A DNA stretch of 64,000 nucleotides from Adiantum capillus-veneris (lineage: Eukaryota > Streptophyta > Polypodiopsida > Polypodiales > Pteridaceae): positions 91,747,340 through 91,811,339 of the forward strand of contig CM043971.1 in the NCBI GenBank assembly GCA_014529385.2, in the 5' to 3' direction. A program made the position numbers and the translations under genes. Shown here piece by piece: positions 33,023-44,934 of the stretch (its first letter is position 1; each line of letters starts with the position of its first letter). The notes beneath the pieces were generated by a model. The model saw only the letters and a list, made by a program, of their open reading frames with translations, was not told where the DNA came from and ran no database searches.

Positions 33023-33631
33023 ATATGGATCCCAAAGAAAATGCTTAGCCATAACCAAAATGTCACTAACATTTAGATACCAAAACAAAAGCAAAAGGAA
33101 CTCCCTTCAGTACAAGCAACAACGGAAGGCAAACAGCTGCATTTAAAAAAGGAAAACCAACTTATGTGGATGCAACAAAAACCGACTTATGTGGATGCCA
33201 ATCAGCAACAAAATAGTGGCAACCAAGGAAGTCCCAAAACATCTACAAAAACCGGCAGAAACAAAATACCAATGGAAAGCAAAGAATTTACAGCCCACGG
33301 CCATTCCGGCCAAGCCAATCCTCGACCTAGAAACGGCTACGACTCTATCAACAGTGTCGGCAAAGCAATTGCCTTTTGCTAAAAAGACAATTAAACAGAA
33401 AGCAGTAGAGTTACAGTTGTTACTTGCAAAGAAAACAGGAAACCTCAACGGCGAATGCCAATAAGCATCTTGCTTATTCCCTTCTCTTGCACAACATTAA
33501 TTTTTCCATGCATTGACCGAGTATGCATAAAATAGGGCCACATTAATCCGCCAAGCATTAGCACAAATTTTTCAACCTATGCATGGCATATACTCCGAGG
33601 CGATAACTTGTCATCCGGGAGGACTCCGGCT
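33023..33631 (+). other. Element A region after pol
   Basis: Q/K-rich short frames continue to about 33464 and look like the decayed C-terminal tail of the post-integrase ORF (repeated TYVDA segments). The remainder is non-coding. Confidence 0.45.
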
Positions 33632-33644
33632 AGGAGGGGGGGAG
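33632..33644 (+). promoter_or_regulatory. Internal polypurine tract of element A
   Basis: AGGAGGGGGGGAG, identical over 13 bases to the tract immediately before the 3' LTR (63398-63410). It could act as a central PPT, or mark an ancestral element end. No LTR-like TG start follows here (GCATTCTC). Confidence 0.65.
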
Positions 33645-34194
33645 GCATTCTCAAATGCAGAACCACCAATAGTAGAAAGAGCAAAAAAGGGCATGATTTT
33701 TGACTATTTTAAGGGTTGTTGTTTGATTGCGAAATTTTCTAGAGTAACCCAAGTATAGATGCCCTTATACAGCATATATCTATAGGTATATGGGACCAAA
33801 CGCCAAATCAAGCCCCTAGGTGTGTGTATATAAGTAGAAATAGCCATTTTTCAGGCAAAATAGTGGTAAAACGGAGAAATTCAGCCATAAAAATTGCATG
33901 TGAGTGTATATAATGTTGTGCGATGATGTTTGTGATTTATTATGATTTTTGGGGATTTTTTGGGTTTGATTTGCTATTTTCCTTTTAATTTTGCTAATTT
34001 TCGGCAAAAGAACTTCAAAAATACAAAAAGCAGGTGAAAAACGATCGTAATGAAAAACAAAAAATATGGGGATGATCAGTGACTATAGGACAACCTATGG
34101 TACAATAGGGGTGCAATTATAAGACTGGAGCGGAAAGCGTGTTTTGGCCAGGTTTTGACCGAAATGCCAAATTTTTGGTAAACAGAGCAAATGG
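33645..34194 (+). other. Element A non-coding spacer
   Basis: AT-rich, non-coding sequence between the internal PPT and the insertion site of C. It resumes at 52108. A TATA-rich stretch lies at 33773-33794 (CATATATCTATAGGTATATG), but I see no transcript evidence. Confidence 0.5.
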
Positions 34195-34199
34195 AGTCC

Positions 34200-34376
34200 T
34201 GTTGCGGGAGCGACTCACACACCCATGAAGTGCATGCAAACACTACCTAGATCAACATAATGTCAATCGAGGACACAGATGACACGATAGGCACACGGAG
34301 GAAATCTCTTTAGCTTGTCAGGCTGAGACCATCCTACACATACAACACTCTGGAAGGCCAACGATACCACAATCAA
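34200..34376 (-). repeat. Element C 3' LTR remnant
   Basis: Starts TGTTGCGGGAGCGACTC and is collinear with 51142-51320. Similarity stops near 34376 after CCACAATCAA. This is the R/U5 end of the LTR on the minus strand. Confidence 0.85.
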
Positions 34377-34397
34377 TAACTTTTCTGATCCGATACC

Positions 34398-34589
34398 TGT
34401 TGGGGTATAAAGCCCAATGTGGTCGCCCAGGTAAGTGGGCGGGCCGCCAGGTATGTACACATATTCTTTTGTAAAAATCTAATAAGAACTCGCTATGCTC
34501 AACACATTACAGTAGAGCGAGTTCACCATATCGTCGTGCTCTTCTTCTCGCACTCTCTCTCGCGTCACACTTCCGCTCGTACTCCTTCA
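34398..34589 (+). repeat. Copia-2 5' LTR
   Basis: 192 bp TGTTGGGG...CTCCTTCA, in opposite orientation to the Copia-1 LTRs and nearly identical to them. Confidence 0.95.
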
Positions 34590-34591
34590 AC

Positions 34592-34603
34592 TGGTATCAG
34601 AGC
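34592..34603 (+). other. Copia-2 primer-binding site (tRNA-iMet)
   Basis: TGGTATCAGAGC, an exact match, two bases after the 5' LTR. Confidence 0.92.
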
Positions 34604-35388
34604 TCAAATCGAGGCTCGGGGCAGCATTTGCAGGTAGCCAGAGTCACTTGCTCAGATTGGAGTGAGATTCGACAGGCGAAGACACGGCCCCAAATCCTAT
34701 GGGAGAGCATGAAGGGCTTGGTGTTCTCACAATTTCATTCTGAGGTCATCTTGACCACCGTTCGGCTTTGACAAAGTTTTGCGCATGCCATTTTTGACTA
34801 CGTGGTCTCGGCGGGTGCAGATCCGACTCTGTAAATTTGGGGTTTCGGCCTACGACTGCAGATGCTGAGGATATCGGCACTCCCAGAGTGTTGATTTGTG
34901 GCTGTCTACACATCGAAGGACGGCTCACAGTTCTTGGAGGCGTGTCACATACGACACGGGCGCATCTACACACAGACTGTAGGCGACATCCACTAGTTCA
35001 TCAGGTAGCTTGTGTTTGCTGCTTGATATTTCAGATTTCATCCTGACATTGCAGGTACTTCCACATGGGATGTATTGTCAGAGATGTTGTATGTCTGTTG
35101 AGGGTTTGTTGGCTGTGAGTCATGCAGCAAACAACCGCCGCAGCGGTTACAGCATATAGTCGGAAATTTGTGGATGTATGATTTTGTGGGAAGTCTATGT
35201 ATTGTCAGATTCACTGCAGCCTTTGTTGAGGGTAGAGTGAGGTTTTATTGAGCTGGGGGATTCTCGAATGTTGAGATCCTTTCGGTGATACAGGTCTTGG
35301 AGCGATCCCTGGAGCACCCTTAGATAGGCAGCTAGGATGTATTGACTGTGAGTTAGACAGTTGGGATTGCATCTTTGCTTTACTGCCG

Positions 35389-38265
35389 TTGAGACATTGT
35401 CGCAGCCTATGCTTACAGGACAGTGACAGGACAGTGAGAGACAGTACAGGTGCAGGACAGGTTTACCCGCAGCTTACAGTGTCAGAGAGACATAGTTTTT
35501 TGAGTTGTTTTTGGTCTGTTTTTGGAGGACTTTACATGATTTATGTATCAAATGTCTATAAAAATGTAATCAATGTAACCGAGCAGCCGAACGTTTCTTT
35601 GTGGCATAGCCGGTTAGGACATATGTCCAAGAAGGGAATGGAAATCTTGTCTCGTTCTGGTTATTTTCCTGGTTTTTCATTTAATGATTTGGAATTCTGT
35701 GAACATTGTCTGTATGGTAAGAAAACACAGCAACCACATAAGCATAGAAGCAGTAGAAGAGATACACAGTTGGCACTTGTTCATAGTGATTTGTGTGGAC
35801 CTATGCCTAACCTATCTCTAGGGGGAGCTTCTTACTTTATGACATTTATAGATGATTACTCGAGGAAAGTATGGGTTTACTTTCTCAAGCACAAGGATGA
35901 AGCGTTTAGTGTTTTCAAAACGTTTGTGACACTTGTGGAGAATCAAAGTGGCAAGAAGCTTAAATGCTTACGCACTGACAATGGTGGAGAGTATGTTTCA
36001 AAGGCCTTTCAGTACTTTTGTGAGTCAAAAGGTATAAAACGTGAACTTACTGCTCCTTACAATCCTCCTCAAAATGGTGTTGTTGAGAGGATGAATAGGA
36101 CCATACAAGAGAAGGTCAGAAGTATGTTGTCTAATGCACAATTTCTAAATGGGTTTTGGGCTGAAGCTGTATCAACAGCTGTTCATCTTATAAATAGATC
36201 TCCTAGCAAGGTTTTGCAGAAGGATTCACTGCCAAAGATGGTATGGTCAGGCAAAATGCCCTCATACAAGCATCTTAGAGTCTTTGGCTGTGAGGCATAT
36301 ACTCACGTTCCAAAGGAATTTAGGAAAAAACTTGAGCCAAAGAGTAGAAAGTGCATCTTTCTAGGCTATGGTAATTCTGGTGAGATGGGGTACAGACTTT
36401 GGGATCCCGAATCCAGAAAGGTTATCCGCAGCAATGATGTTCACTTTAATGAATCCAAATATCATTCTAAAACAGAGAGGGTTGAGGAGATTAGGAGAGT
36501 TGTCTTCCAAGAAGATGGACCTGCACGTGCAAGACAAAATGTCAGGGCTCAAGAAGAGCAAGTACAGGATAGATTGGAACCACAAGTTGTGGCTGAGCTT
36601 GAGCCACCTATTTTGCGTATATTTGGACGTATCACGCGACCTCCTGATAGGTTTGTTCCATCTATGAACTATGTCATGTTGACTGATTGCAATGAGCCTT
36701 CATGTTACAAGGAAGCAGTGCAAATGAAGGACTCCGGGAATTGGCAATTGGCCATGCAATCAGATATGACAGCTCTCCATAAAAACCAGACATGGAAGCC
36801 AGTTAAATTACCACAAGGAAAAAAGGCTCTACCTTGTAAATGGGTTTACAGGTATAAGATCACCGCTCATGATAGTCAGCCAAAGTACAAAGCAAGGCTT
36901 GTTGCCAAGGGCTTTAAGCAAGAACAAGGCATTGACTTTGATGAAGTCTTCTCTCCGGCGGTCAAGATGACTACATTGAGATGCTTTCTTGCATTGGTTG
37001 CCATATTAGATTTGGTGTTGCACCAAATGGATGTCAAGACAGCGTTCTTGCATGATGATCTAGATGTGGAAATTTACATGCAGCAACCAGAAGGGTTTGT
37101 TGAGAAAGGCAAAGAAGATTTGGTATGCCAGTTGTTAAAGAGTCTTTATGGCTTAAAACAATCACCGAGGGCATGGTACCATAAGTTCCACAAGTTTATG
37201 CTTTCTCAAGTCTACAAACGTAGTGAGTTCGATCACTGTCTATATACAAAGAAGGCTAAGGATGGCAGTTGGCTGATCCTTATTTTGTATGTGGATGACA
37301 TGATGATTGCTGGCAAGCACTTGGAAGAAATTTCAGCTTTGAAGTCAAAGATGGCAAAATCATTTGACATGAAAGACATGGGTGAGGTAAGTCCTATACT
37401 TGGTATGCGCATTGAGAGAGACAGATCAAAGAAGTTGATTTGGTTATCTCAAACAGAGTATATTGACAAGGTTTTGCAACGTTTCAATATGGAGAAGGGA
37501 AAGGCATTGAGTGTTCCATTGCCACCATATGTGAAACTTAGCAAACAAGATTGTCCTGTGTCTGAGGAAGAACAGGCTGAAATGGATAAGATTCCATATT
37601 CTTCTGTAGTGGGTAGTTTGATGTATGCAATGATTGCTACTTGCCCAGACATTGCATTTGCAGTGGGAGTAGTAAGTTGATACAAGTCAAACCCAGGCAA
37701 GAAACATTGGGAGGCAGTGAAAGGAATATTGAGATACTTGAAAGCTACAAAGAGTATGCGTATATGCTATGGGAGTTAGGAGCTAAGTGTAAAGGGTTTT
37801 ACAGACTCAGATTATGCAGGTGACTTAGACAACCGAAGGTCTACGTCAGGGTATGTCTTTACATTGGTTGGTGGAGCAGTATCATGGCGTTCTAGATTAC
37901 AAGATTGTGTTACTCAGTCTACTACAGAGGCTGAATATGTTGCAGCATCAGAGGCATGCAAAGAATCAATTTGGCTTAATCGACTAGTAACAGATTTGGG
38001 AATCAAAGAAGAGATGCCTGTGCTATATTGTGATAGTCAGAGTGCTATACAATTGGCTCGCAATCCAGTTGATCACTCAAAGACAAAGCATGTGGATGTG
38101 AAGTATCATTCCATCAGGGAAATGCTCGAGGATAAGCAAATTCAGCTTGTCAAAGTTCACACCACAGAAAATCCTGCAGATCTACTTACAAAAGGACTTC
38201 CCTCATAGAGCTTTGCGTATTTTTGCAAGCAGTTAGGTGTAGGGTAGTACATCACTTCTCTACAT
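35389..38265 (+). pseudogene. Copia-2 leader-fused integrase/RT/RNase H remnant
   Basis: An open frame from 35389 to 37680 (763 codons) starts in leader-derived sequence (RHCRSLCLQDSDRTVR, non-coding in Copia-1). It passes the deletion junction near 35524 and continues as GAG-pre-IN, integrase and RT. Integrase HSDLCGP, TDNGGEY and NGVVERMN and RT YVDDMMIAG are intact. TGA at 37678-37680 (Copia-1 has CGA), TAG at 37777-37779 (CAG) and TAG at 38206-38208 (GAG) interrupt the RNase H part. Gag and protease are missing, so it is non-autonomous. Confidence 0.9.
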
Positions 38266-38325
38266 CTCTTGTATATTAGCTTTTATAGTAGCTTCTCTCA
38301 CACTTAAAGTACCACATTGGACTTT

Positions 38326-38336
38326 AAGTGGGAGGT
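38326..38336 (+). other. Copia-2 polypurine tract
   Basis: AAGTGGGAGGT directly before the 3' LTR, identical to Copia-1. Confidence 0.88.
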
Positions 38337-38528
38337 TGTTGGGGTATAAAGCCCAATGTGGTCGCCCAGGTAAGTGGGCGGGCCGCCAGGTATGTACACA
38401 TATTCTTTTCTAAAAACCTAATAAGAAATCACTATGCTCAACACATTACAGTAGAGCGAGTTCACCATATCGTCGTGCTCTTCTTCTCGCACTCTCTCTC
38501 GCGTCACACTTCCGCTCGTACTCCTTCA
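38337..38528 (+). repeat. Copia-2 3' LTR
   Basis: 192 bp, followed by TSD copy ATACC. It differs from the 5' LTR at only a few positions. Confidence 0.95.
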
Positions 38529-38698
38529 ATACCGTTTGTGAAATTTATGGCCAAAACAGTGAAATGCAGTTTAGAATGGTCAAAATGAGTCCAAATTCAA
38601 TTTTAAAAGAAGATTTGGGATCTCTGCGACACTGTGAACACTTCTGTATGGTCAAAATTACAGTTGGACCCTAAAACTGGCCTAGAGACATCCTACAT
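38529..38698 (-). repeat. Distal part of element C leader
   Basis: About 170 bp of C leader between Copia-2 and B. It ends in the half palindrome AGACATCCTACAT, whose other half (GCGTAGGATGTCT) lies at 48636 beyond B. Confidence 0.8.
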
Positions 38699-40694
38699 TG
38701 TCGTGTTGTGACCCGTACATAGGGGGAACGCATGGTACAAGATCTATCTTGTAATTTTTTAGATACATAATTATCTTTCCTATAATGTACATATGAATAT
38801 TTAAGTATAATAATAAGCCTTCTATCTCATCCTATTATTTTTCTCAAGGGTAACCTATTCTTACTTACCATCAAAAAATACTATGGGAAAAGCATCAATA
38901 GCTCCGCCTCTTTAACTTGGGGCAAAAAGCATTGATTCTTTATTTCTACTATCTCATTATCATCTCACACCCTAGCTAGATCCTATATCTAGGGTAAACT
39001 CCAATATATATATATTCTATGTATTTTTCTTATATTTTTTTTTAAATAGCTACTATGAGGGAATCAAATCCTAGTGGGACACTAGGTGGCATGATTTCAA
39101 AGATACACTTATTTTAATGCATTATTGCAAGCATGATTACAAAAAAATTTCAAGGAGCAATGTCATGCTTTCATATGGCATGAGGTGTCCTTTGGAATCA
39201 AATGAAAGTCTGTGCTAAGGGGACCACAAGAAGACTTTTGCTGCCAGAAATGGACCCTATTTTGATGAATTTTTTACACAAGGTTTCAATCTGAATTGGA
39301 AAATGATTTTCAAATGAAAATCGTAGCTAATGAGCTGAAGTTTCTGCCCATATTTTTACTTTTTTATTTGGAGCCACGGTTGAGGAGATCTGATCAAAAT
39401 ACTGGACCCCAGTCTGCCCACATCATGCAGGGACAGCTCATTTCCAACTTTTCCAATTCCTATTCACATTGGCTCCTCTCTTCTTGTGTAAACCCTTGGG
39501 GGTTCCCTTCACCTATAAAAGGGGACCTCTTCTTCCTTGAAAAAAAAACTCAAGCATTCAAGCCATTGATGAGAGGAATTCTTGAGGGAGTGAGTAGTAA
39601 TGCCTAATTGTACTTAGCCCCATTAACATAAGCCCAAGCCTACACTTTCTCCTAGAGGAAGACTAGCCATTCTTCTACGATATCCTTGGAAGATCAACTC
39701 TAATCAAAGAAGGTGTTGTACTTGGCGTATCAATCAACGTTGAATTCTCCCCTCTTCTTCTCTCTCCCATCAATAATGGTGCCGAAGGGTTTCAAGTAAG
39801 ATGTGTTCTACATTGATGTTTTCTTGATTTCTTATTGTTTTCATTTTCATCTCTAATCCAACATATATATATGTATCTAATCTCATCTTCTTAACCAAAC
39901 CTATCTCTCTCATTCTTAGTAATTCATCCTCTCTAGGTTCTCTTTGCTACAGGTACATCTCTCCCCGCAGTATCCTTATTGCCTACGGGCAAGAATAGGG
40001 CTTGGGAGGGAAACTTCTCATCTCTTCACTTCTCTCATATCTACATTTCTCACATACTATCCTAGATGAATAACCCACATGATGATCATTTCTATCGCTT
40101 TCACTCTGTACGATCTATTAGAATTAACGTATGAATTAGCCGTAAAATACACTTTCAACAACGTATAGTGTTTCTCTTCGGCCCTGAAAGGCTCAATGAA
40201 ATACTTCTATCACCAGATCCCATCATACTACCTCTCATAGACTATAATTTTTCTTTTGATGTAAGCGTAGTTATCTTGCTATGAACCAAGAGGATTTGTA
40301 CACACAATTAATTCCAATCACTAGACAAACTATATAAATTATGGTAAGCACAAAACTACAATTCCAAAGAACAATTCGTAGCCTATTTGGTCAGCCAAGA
40401 TTGAATGCCATTAACTCATCCATTAACCCTTTCATATTACCCATGATACGATATGACCATAGCCTTGATGTTTTCATCTTTGTATTGTTTTGACATTCTC
40501 TTTTGTGTTCTTTCTTTGTGTGTGTGAGTGCAAGAGAGAAAGAGTGAGTCTTCTTTGATTGCACTTCTTTCCAAACCCTAGTCTTCATGGCATCTATGGT
40601 TTAACTCCTTCATATAGTTTTTGTTGAGTTCCCTCACAAACTCACACAGCCATAAGCCCGGTGCTTTCCTGGCAAGACCGCAAAATTCTCGATA
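38699..40694 (+). repeat. Element B 5' LTR
   Basis: About 1,996 bp starting TGTCGTGTTGTGAC and ending near ATTCTCGATA. TATAAAA at 39514-39520 within CCTATAAAAGGGGACC is a convincing core promoter. ORFs within are shadows. Confidence 0.88.
39514..39520 (+). promoter_or_regulatory. Element B TATA box (5' LTR)
   Basis: TATAAAAGGGG context, also present in the 3' LTR at 47453-47459. Confidence 0.6.
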
Positions 40695-40747
40695 TATTTT
40701 TGGTGAACCCGGCGCGAAACTGTCAGGGTGAGATTTTGTGGATAACC

Positions 40748-43057
40748 ATGGGTGATCATGTTGAGCAACAGGGTATGCATTTTGACCCAGCAACAATGCA
40801 AATGTTTCAAGAATTTTCAATGTTCATGCAACAACAATATTCCATTGAAAGAAGGGAGATTTCATCAACGAAGGCCATACAAGCAGTCGTCAATAGAATG
40901 GATCAGTTGAATGGCAAAGATGTAACCAAGTACTTACGCGAGTATGTGAAGGAGATGGAGTTGCATCGCGTGTCAGAAGGTAAGATGATTCAAAGCTTTG
41001 AGCTAGTTATTGCTCCAGAAATTAGAGAGCATGTTAGGGTAATTAAAGATGGGCATGGGAGAAATTGGGAAGAACTCAAAGTAGCTTTAAAGGAGGAATA
41101 TTTCATGGAGGACTCTGAGAGAGTGACCAAAAGGAAATTCTTAGAATGGGTAGTCAAGCCAAAGCAAGGACTATCAATAACAGAGCTACTTAGGGAATTT
41201 GAGCGGCGCTATGCACAACTCACAAGGACAGAAAGGGCCACACTAGATGCAGAAAAGACAGATCTTTTCTTACAAGCTGCAGGTAAAGAGTTTCAAGAAA
41301 ATTTGGAGCTTCTTCTTGAAGATAAAGATGCGGAGCAAGGACTAAAGACCGAATGGAATGAGGTTGAAGGTGCTGTCTCACTGCTTGCCAAACGACAAAG
41401 AAGAAGGGACAAGATGGTAGTAAACACTACAAGTCCTTCCACCTCAACTTCTGACAAAATGGTAAAGCCTACTTTAATCGCTCCTAAGTTTGATGAGTCC
41501 ATGCTAGATGAGCTTGTGAAGGGAATGCGTGACTTGAAGGTGAAGTTTGCAAAGCTTGAAAAAAAAGGCCAACCATCAGGGCCACTTCCTACGCAAAGAC
41601 AACAGCCCAAAGAAGGGTTTGTTAATAGATGTATTTGGTGTGATAGTACAGACCATGTAAGAAGGGATTGTGATGATTTTAGTGATGCTTTGTCAAAAGA
41701 TGTTGTATTTTTTAAGGATGGTAAAATTCACTTAAGAGAGACAGGTATACCCTTGAGAAATAACTTTGGGAAGGGGGGAATGCAAACCTTAGTTGAAGAT
41801 ATGGCAACCAAGCATGCCACCTCTTCAGTTGAGGCAGCTACTTATGGAGTAAAAATTGAACATTTTTGTGATGAAGAGGTGAGTGACCATCATGGTCAAA
41901 TTTGGCCAAATTTCATGCAATTAGCTAAAAAGGGAAAGCTTACAAAAGAGATTCTACATGAAGCAGGTGATTGCATACGTCTAGAAACAGGATGGAATGA
42001 TCCAGTGGACTCATTGTCGGTGCATGCCTACATTACAAAATGCCAACAAAATGAGGCAATTGTAGAAGAGAAGCGCAGACGTGAGAATGCTAATGAAGGA
42101 CCATCAAAAAGAGCTTCTAGAAGTGGGGGAAGAAGCGACTCAATGCCTTCTCAAACACCCTCAACACAAGGAGCATCTCCACCTGAAGTACTCATGGAGG
42201 AGTCTACAACAGGAAAGAAGAAAGAGCCAACGAAAGGTAAGACAAAAGGCCGAACTTATAAACTACAATCTGATATTGAGATTGCTACAGATTTAAAGAA
42301 AGTCTTGGAGGAAAGGCAAACCCTTGCTGAATTCCATGAGGAGATCATTGACATCATCAAGAGGAAGAGGCAAACCCTTGCTGAAGTTTCTCGTCCACAG
42401 GTTGAAGGGGAAACCTCAAAGACACAAGGGATGCAGCTGCAAAATAAGGAGAATGATGGAGCTGTGGTAGGATGCTACCAATCTAGTGGGAGAGTGAAGC
42501 AAGTGCATTTCTCAAATGATGATGAAGAAGTTGAAGATATTCCTAGGAGCTACTATTCACGAAGTCACTGGGCAAGGGCTACTACAGAAACTTTCGTCAA
42601 GGTAGGTGATCTTGAAGAGCCATTTATTGCCTTGATTGACCATGGTTCAGAAATAAACATAATGTCAAAGAGTCTCTACAACAAGTGCAAATGGCCGATG
42701 GTAAAAGTGGCAAACAATTCATCCAGTGAATTGTATGCAGCATGTCCAGGTGTGAAGGTAACAATAGGTGATGTAAAGATCGACCAAAACTTCTTTGTAT
42801 AGGATACATCTTCATATCATCTCATCCTTGGACAACCCTACATTGTGGGAGTTCGAATGGAAACAAAGGTAATGGACGATGGTTCAGCATATGCTAGAAT
42901 ACGCAGCAAAGATGGTAAACGAGCTGTCCAATTTCTCACAGTTTGTGTAAACCATGAAAGAAATCGTGACAACCTCAGAGAACATCCTCTACCAAAGGTG
43001 AGCAAAGAGTTTCATGATCATAGAGAAATGATGGGTTTTGGCCAAGTACCATTGTAA
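40748..43057 (+). pseudogene. Element B gag and protease
   Basis: Starts at ATG 40748 (GDHVEQQGMHFDPATMQMFQ); the open frame extends upstream into the 5' LTR end but that is not expected to be translated. Gag contains a capsid-like region (FERRYAQLTRTE, KTDLFLQAAG). A CX2CX4HX4C zinc knuckle (CIWCDSTDHVRRDC) starts near 41635. The protease segment IALIDHGSEINIMS has D-H-G in place of D-S/T-G. A TAG at 42800-42802 is followed in the same frame by SSYHLILGQPYIVG, the protease C-terminal hallmark. The frame ends at TAA 43055-43057. A TAG from CAG is likely. Confidence 0.82.
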
Positions 43058-43134
43058 AGCGGGATTGCAGTGTTACAAAAAGAAAAAGGGTCTCGCCTGA
43101 TCCAAAAATAGGTGAAGCTTTTTCAACGCGCTCC

Positions 43135-44934
43135 TTGGTAACAAAGAATGGATCAATATGTTTTACAAAACTTGAAGATTTGAAGAGATGTGAGAGGCAA
43201 TATGTGCATAATGTACAAATAGGCATGAAAAAGAGTGGGTTGCTAGAGCCTACTGAAAATGTTTTGGGTTTGTGTGAACAAGTTTCTTTTGTAGATACTA
43301 TGGGTGAGCTTGATGCTATAATGGGGTCTAGTTTGCATCTTGAAAATGAAGTTGTGGAAGTTTGCTCTATGGAAATGTATCAAGTAATAGAAGCCTTTAA
43401 AGAAAGCCAAATAGTTGGCCCAGAAGTCCATGTTGAAACTAAATACAAGAGTGTAGCAAAGAAGGTGAAACCAGTAGCTTCACCCTTACCACCCAACAAC
43501 AGGGAAAATATTGAACAGGCTTCTTTACAACCAAGTTTGAGGAATCCTAAAAAGATCGGGCATACCTTCACAAAGGAGTCTTTTCAAGAGTTGCAGATTG
43601 GTTGCGAGGAGTTTCTAACACAGGAGGAGACGAAGTGCTTCAAGGAAATGCTTTCAAAGCACGGTAAGGCTTTTGCATTTGAGCCACATGAGATAGGATA
43701 TGTTGATCCTTCTATTGTAGCTCCTATGGTAATTTTCACAATACCTCATGTGCATTGGAATCTGCGGCCTATTCCGGTTCCAAAGGCTCATTTTCCAAAG
43801 TTAGTAGAGCTACTGAATGAGAAAATCAAAATGGGAATCTTGGAGCCTTCTTGTGCTCCATACTCAAACAGGTGGTTCACAGTTCCGAAGAAGAATGGTT
43901 CTCTACGCTTCATCCAAGATATGCAACCAGTGAACAAGGTGACAATTAGAAATGTAGGTACAGGTCCAATTGTGAATGAGTTTGCAGAGGAATTTGCAGG
44001 GAGGGCAATCTACTCAATGGGGGATCTCTACTCAGGGTATGATCAATTTCAGCTTGCAATAGAATGCAGAGACTTGACAACCATGAGGACACCTTTGGGT
44101 TTGGTAAAGATGTGTACCTTGCCACAGGGAGCAACCAACTCGGTTGCACATATGATGAATGGGATGAATAAGGTCTTACGTGACTTTATTCCTCAAATCA
44201 CAATGCCTTTCATTGATGATTTGCCTATCAAAGGATGTGAAGAAAGTGACAAAGATGAAGCTTTGGATCTCAAGGGATGTCGAAGGTTTGTGGTAAATCA
44301 CATAAATGATTGTGATAAAATTTTGTCTAGGTTGGAAGAAGTGAATCTTACATTGTCAGGGAAAAAGTCTATGTTTGGTGTCAATGAAGTGCTTATTGTG
44401 GGGCACATGTGTGGGCCATATGGTAGGAAACCTTGTCCATCAAAGGTAGATTCCATCCAAAGAATGAAAGAAACATGCACTAGCATCACTGAGGTTAGAA
44501 GGTTTCTGGGAGCATGTGTCTTCTATGTTATTTGGATTCCACATTATGCACATGTAGTTGATCCTCTTTATCAGCTGCTTAGAAAGAATCAGAAGTTTAA
44601 ATGGACAGAAGCACATGTAAAATCCATGAAAAAGCTAAAGGAGTTGCTCCAGTCAGCAACGACTTTGAGAAAGGTAGACTATGAGTGTCAAAGGCCAGTG
44701 ATTGTGACAGTAGATACCAGTCCTACAGGGATTGGATGGGCAATAGGGCAAGATGACAAAGAAGGACACAGGTATGTGGTAAGATTTGGAGCAAAGGTAC
44801 TAAGTGCTCGCCAAAGAAACTATCCACAGATAAAGAGAGAGTTATGGGGTATGGTTACAGCCTTGAAAAGTGGGAAAGAGTACCTAATTGGTGCATGTGT
44901 GGTTGTAGAAACAGATTGTCTACCACTGGGATGA
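43135..44934 (+). pseudogene. Element B reverse transcriptase and RNase H
   Basis: A 599-codon frame with Ty3-type RT: ILEPSCAPYSNRWFTVPKK, SMGDLYSGYDQFQLAIE (catalytic Asp), TLPQGATNSVAHMMNGM, and MPFIDDLPIKG as the FIDD catalytic motif. The segment CDKILSRLEEVNLTLSGKKS leads to VGHMCGPYGRKPCPSKV. RNase H starts at VTVDTSPTGIGWAIGQ and has YPQIKRELWGM. The N-terminal region is separated from gag-PR by a frameshift (43058-43134). A one-base shift near 44926 moves translation into the frame of the integrase ORF. The RT layout recalls Ty3 lineages of seed-free plants and fungi rather than chromoviruses or Athila; that placement needs a tree. Confidence 0.88.

Larger units (their letters stand above)
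34398..38528 (+). mobile_element. Copia-2: internally deleted Copia-1 family member
   Basis: 4,131 bp with 192-bp LTRs (34398-34589 and 38337-38528), exact TSD ATACC (34393-34397 and 38529-38533), perfect PBS and PPT. It is 1,422 bp shorter than Copia-1 because gag, protease and the start of GAG-pre-IN are deleted. The pol remainder aligns with Copia-1 but has three stops. It can only have moved, if at all after deletion, with proteins from a relative. Confidence 0.93.

Noticed and set aside
33632-34199. A 3' LTR for the gag-pol part of A right after the internal PPT
   Set aside because: No TG start, no similarity to 20990-21920, and the real matching LTR starts at 63411.
39296-39607. ORF in the element B LTR as a gene (also 47178-47546)
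   Set aside because: Both copies fall inside LTRs, span the TATA region and show no motif; they are duplicated only because the LTR is.
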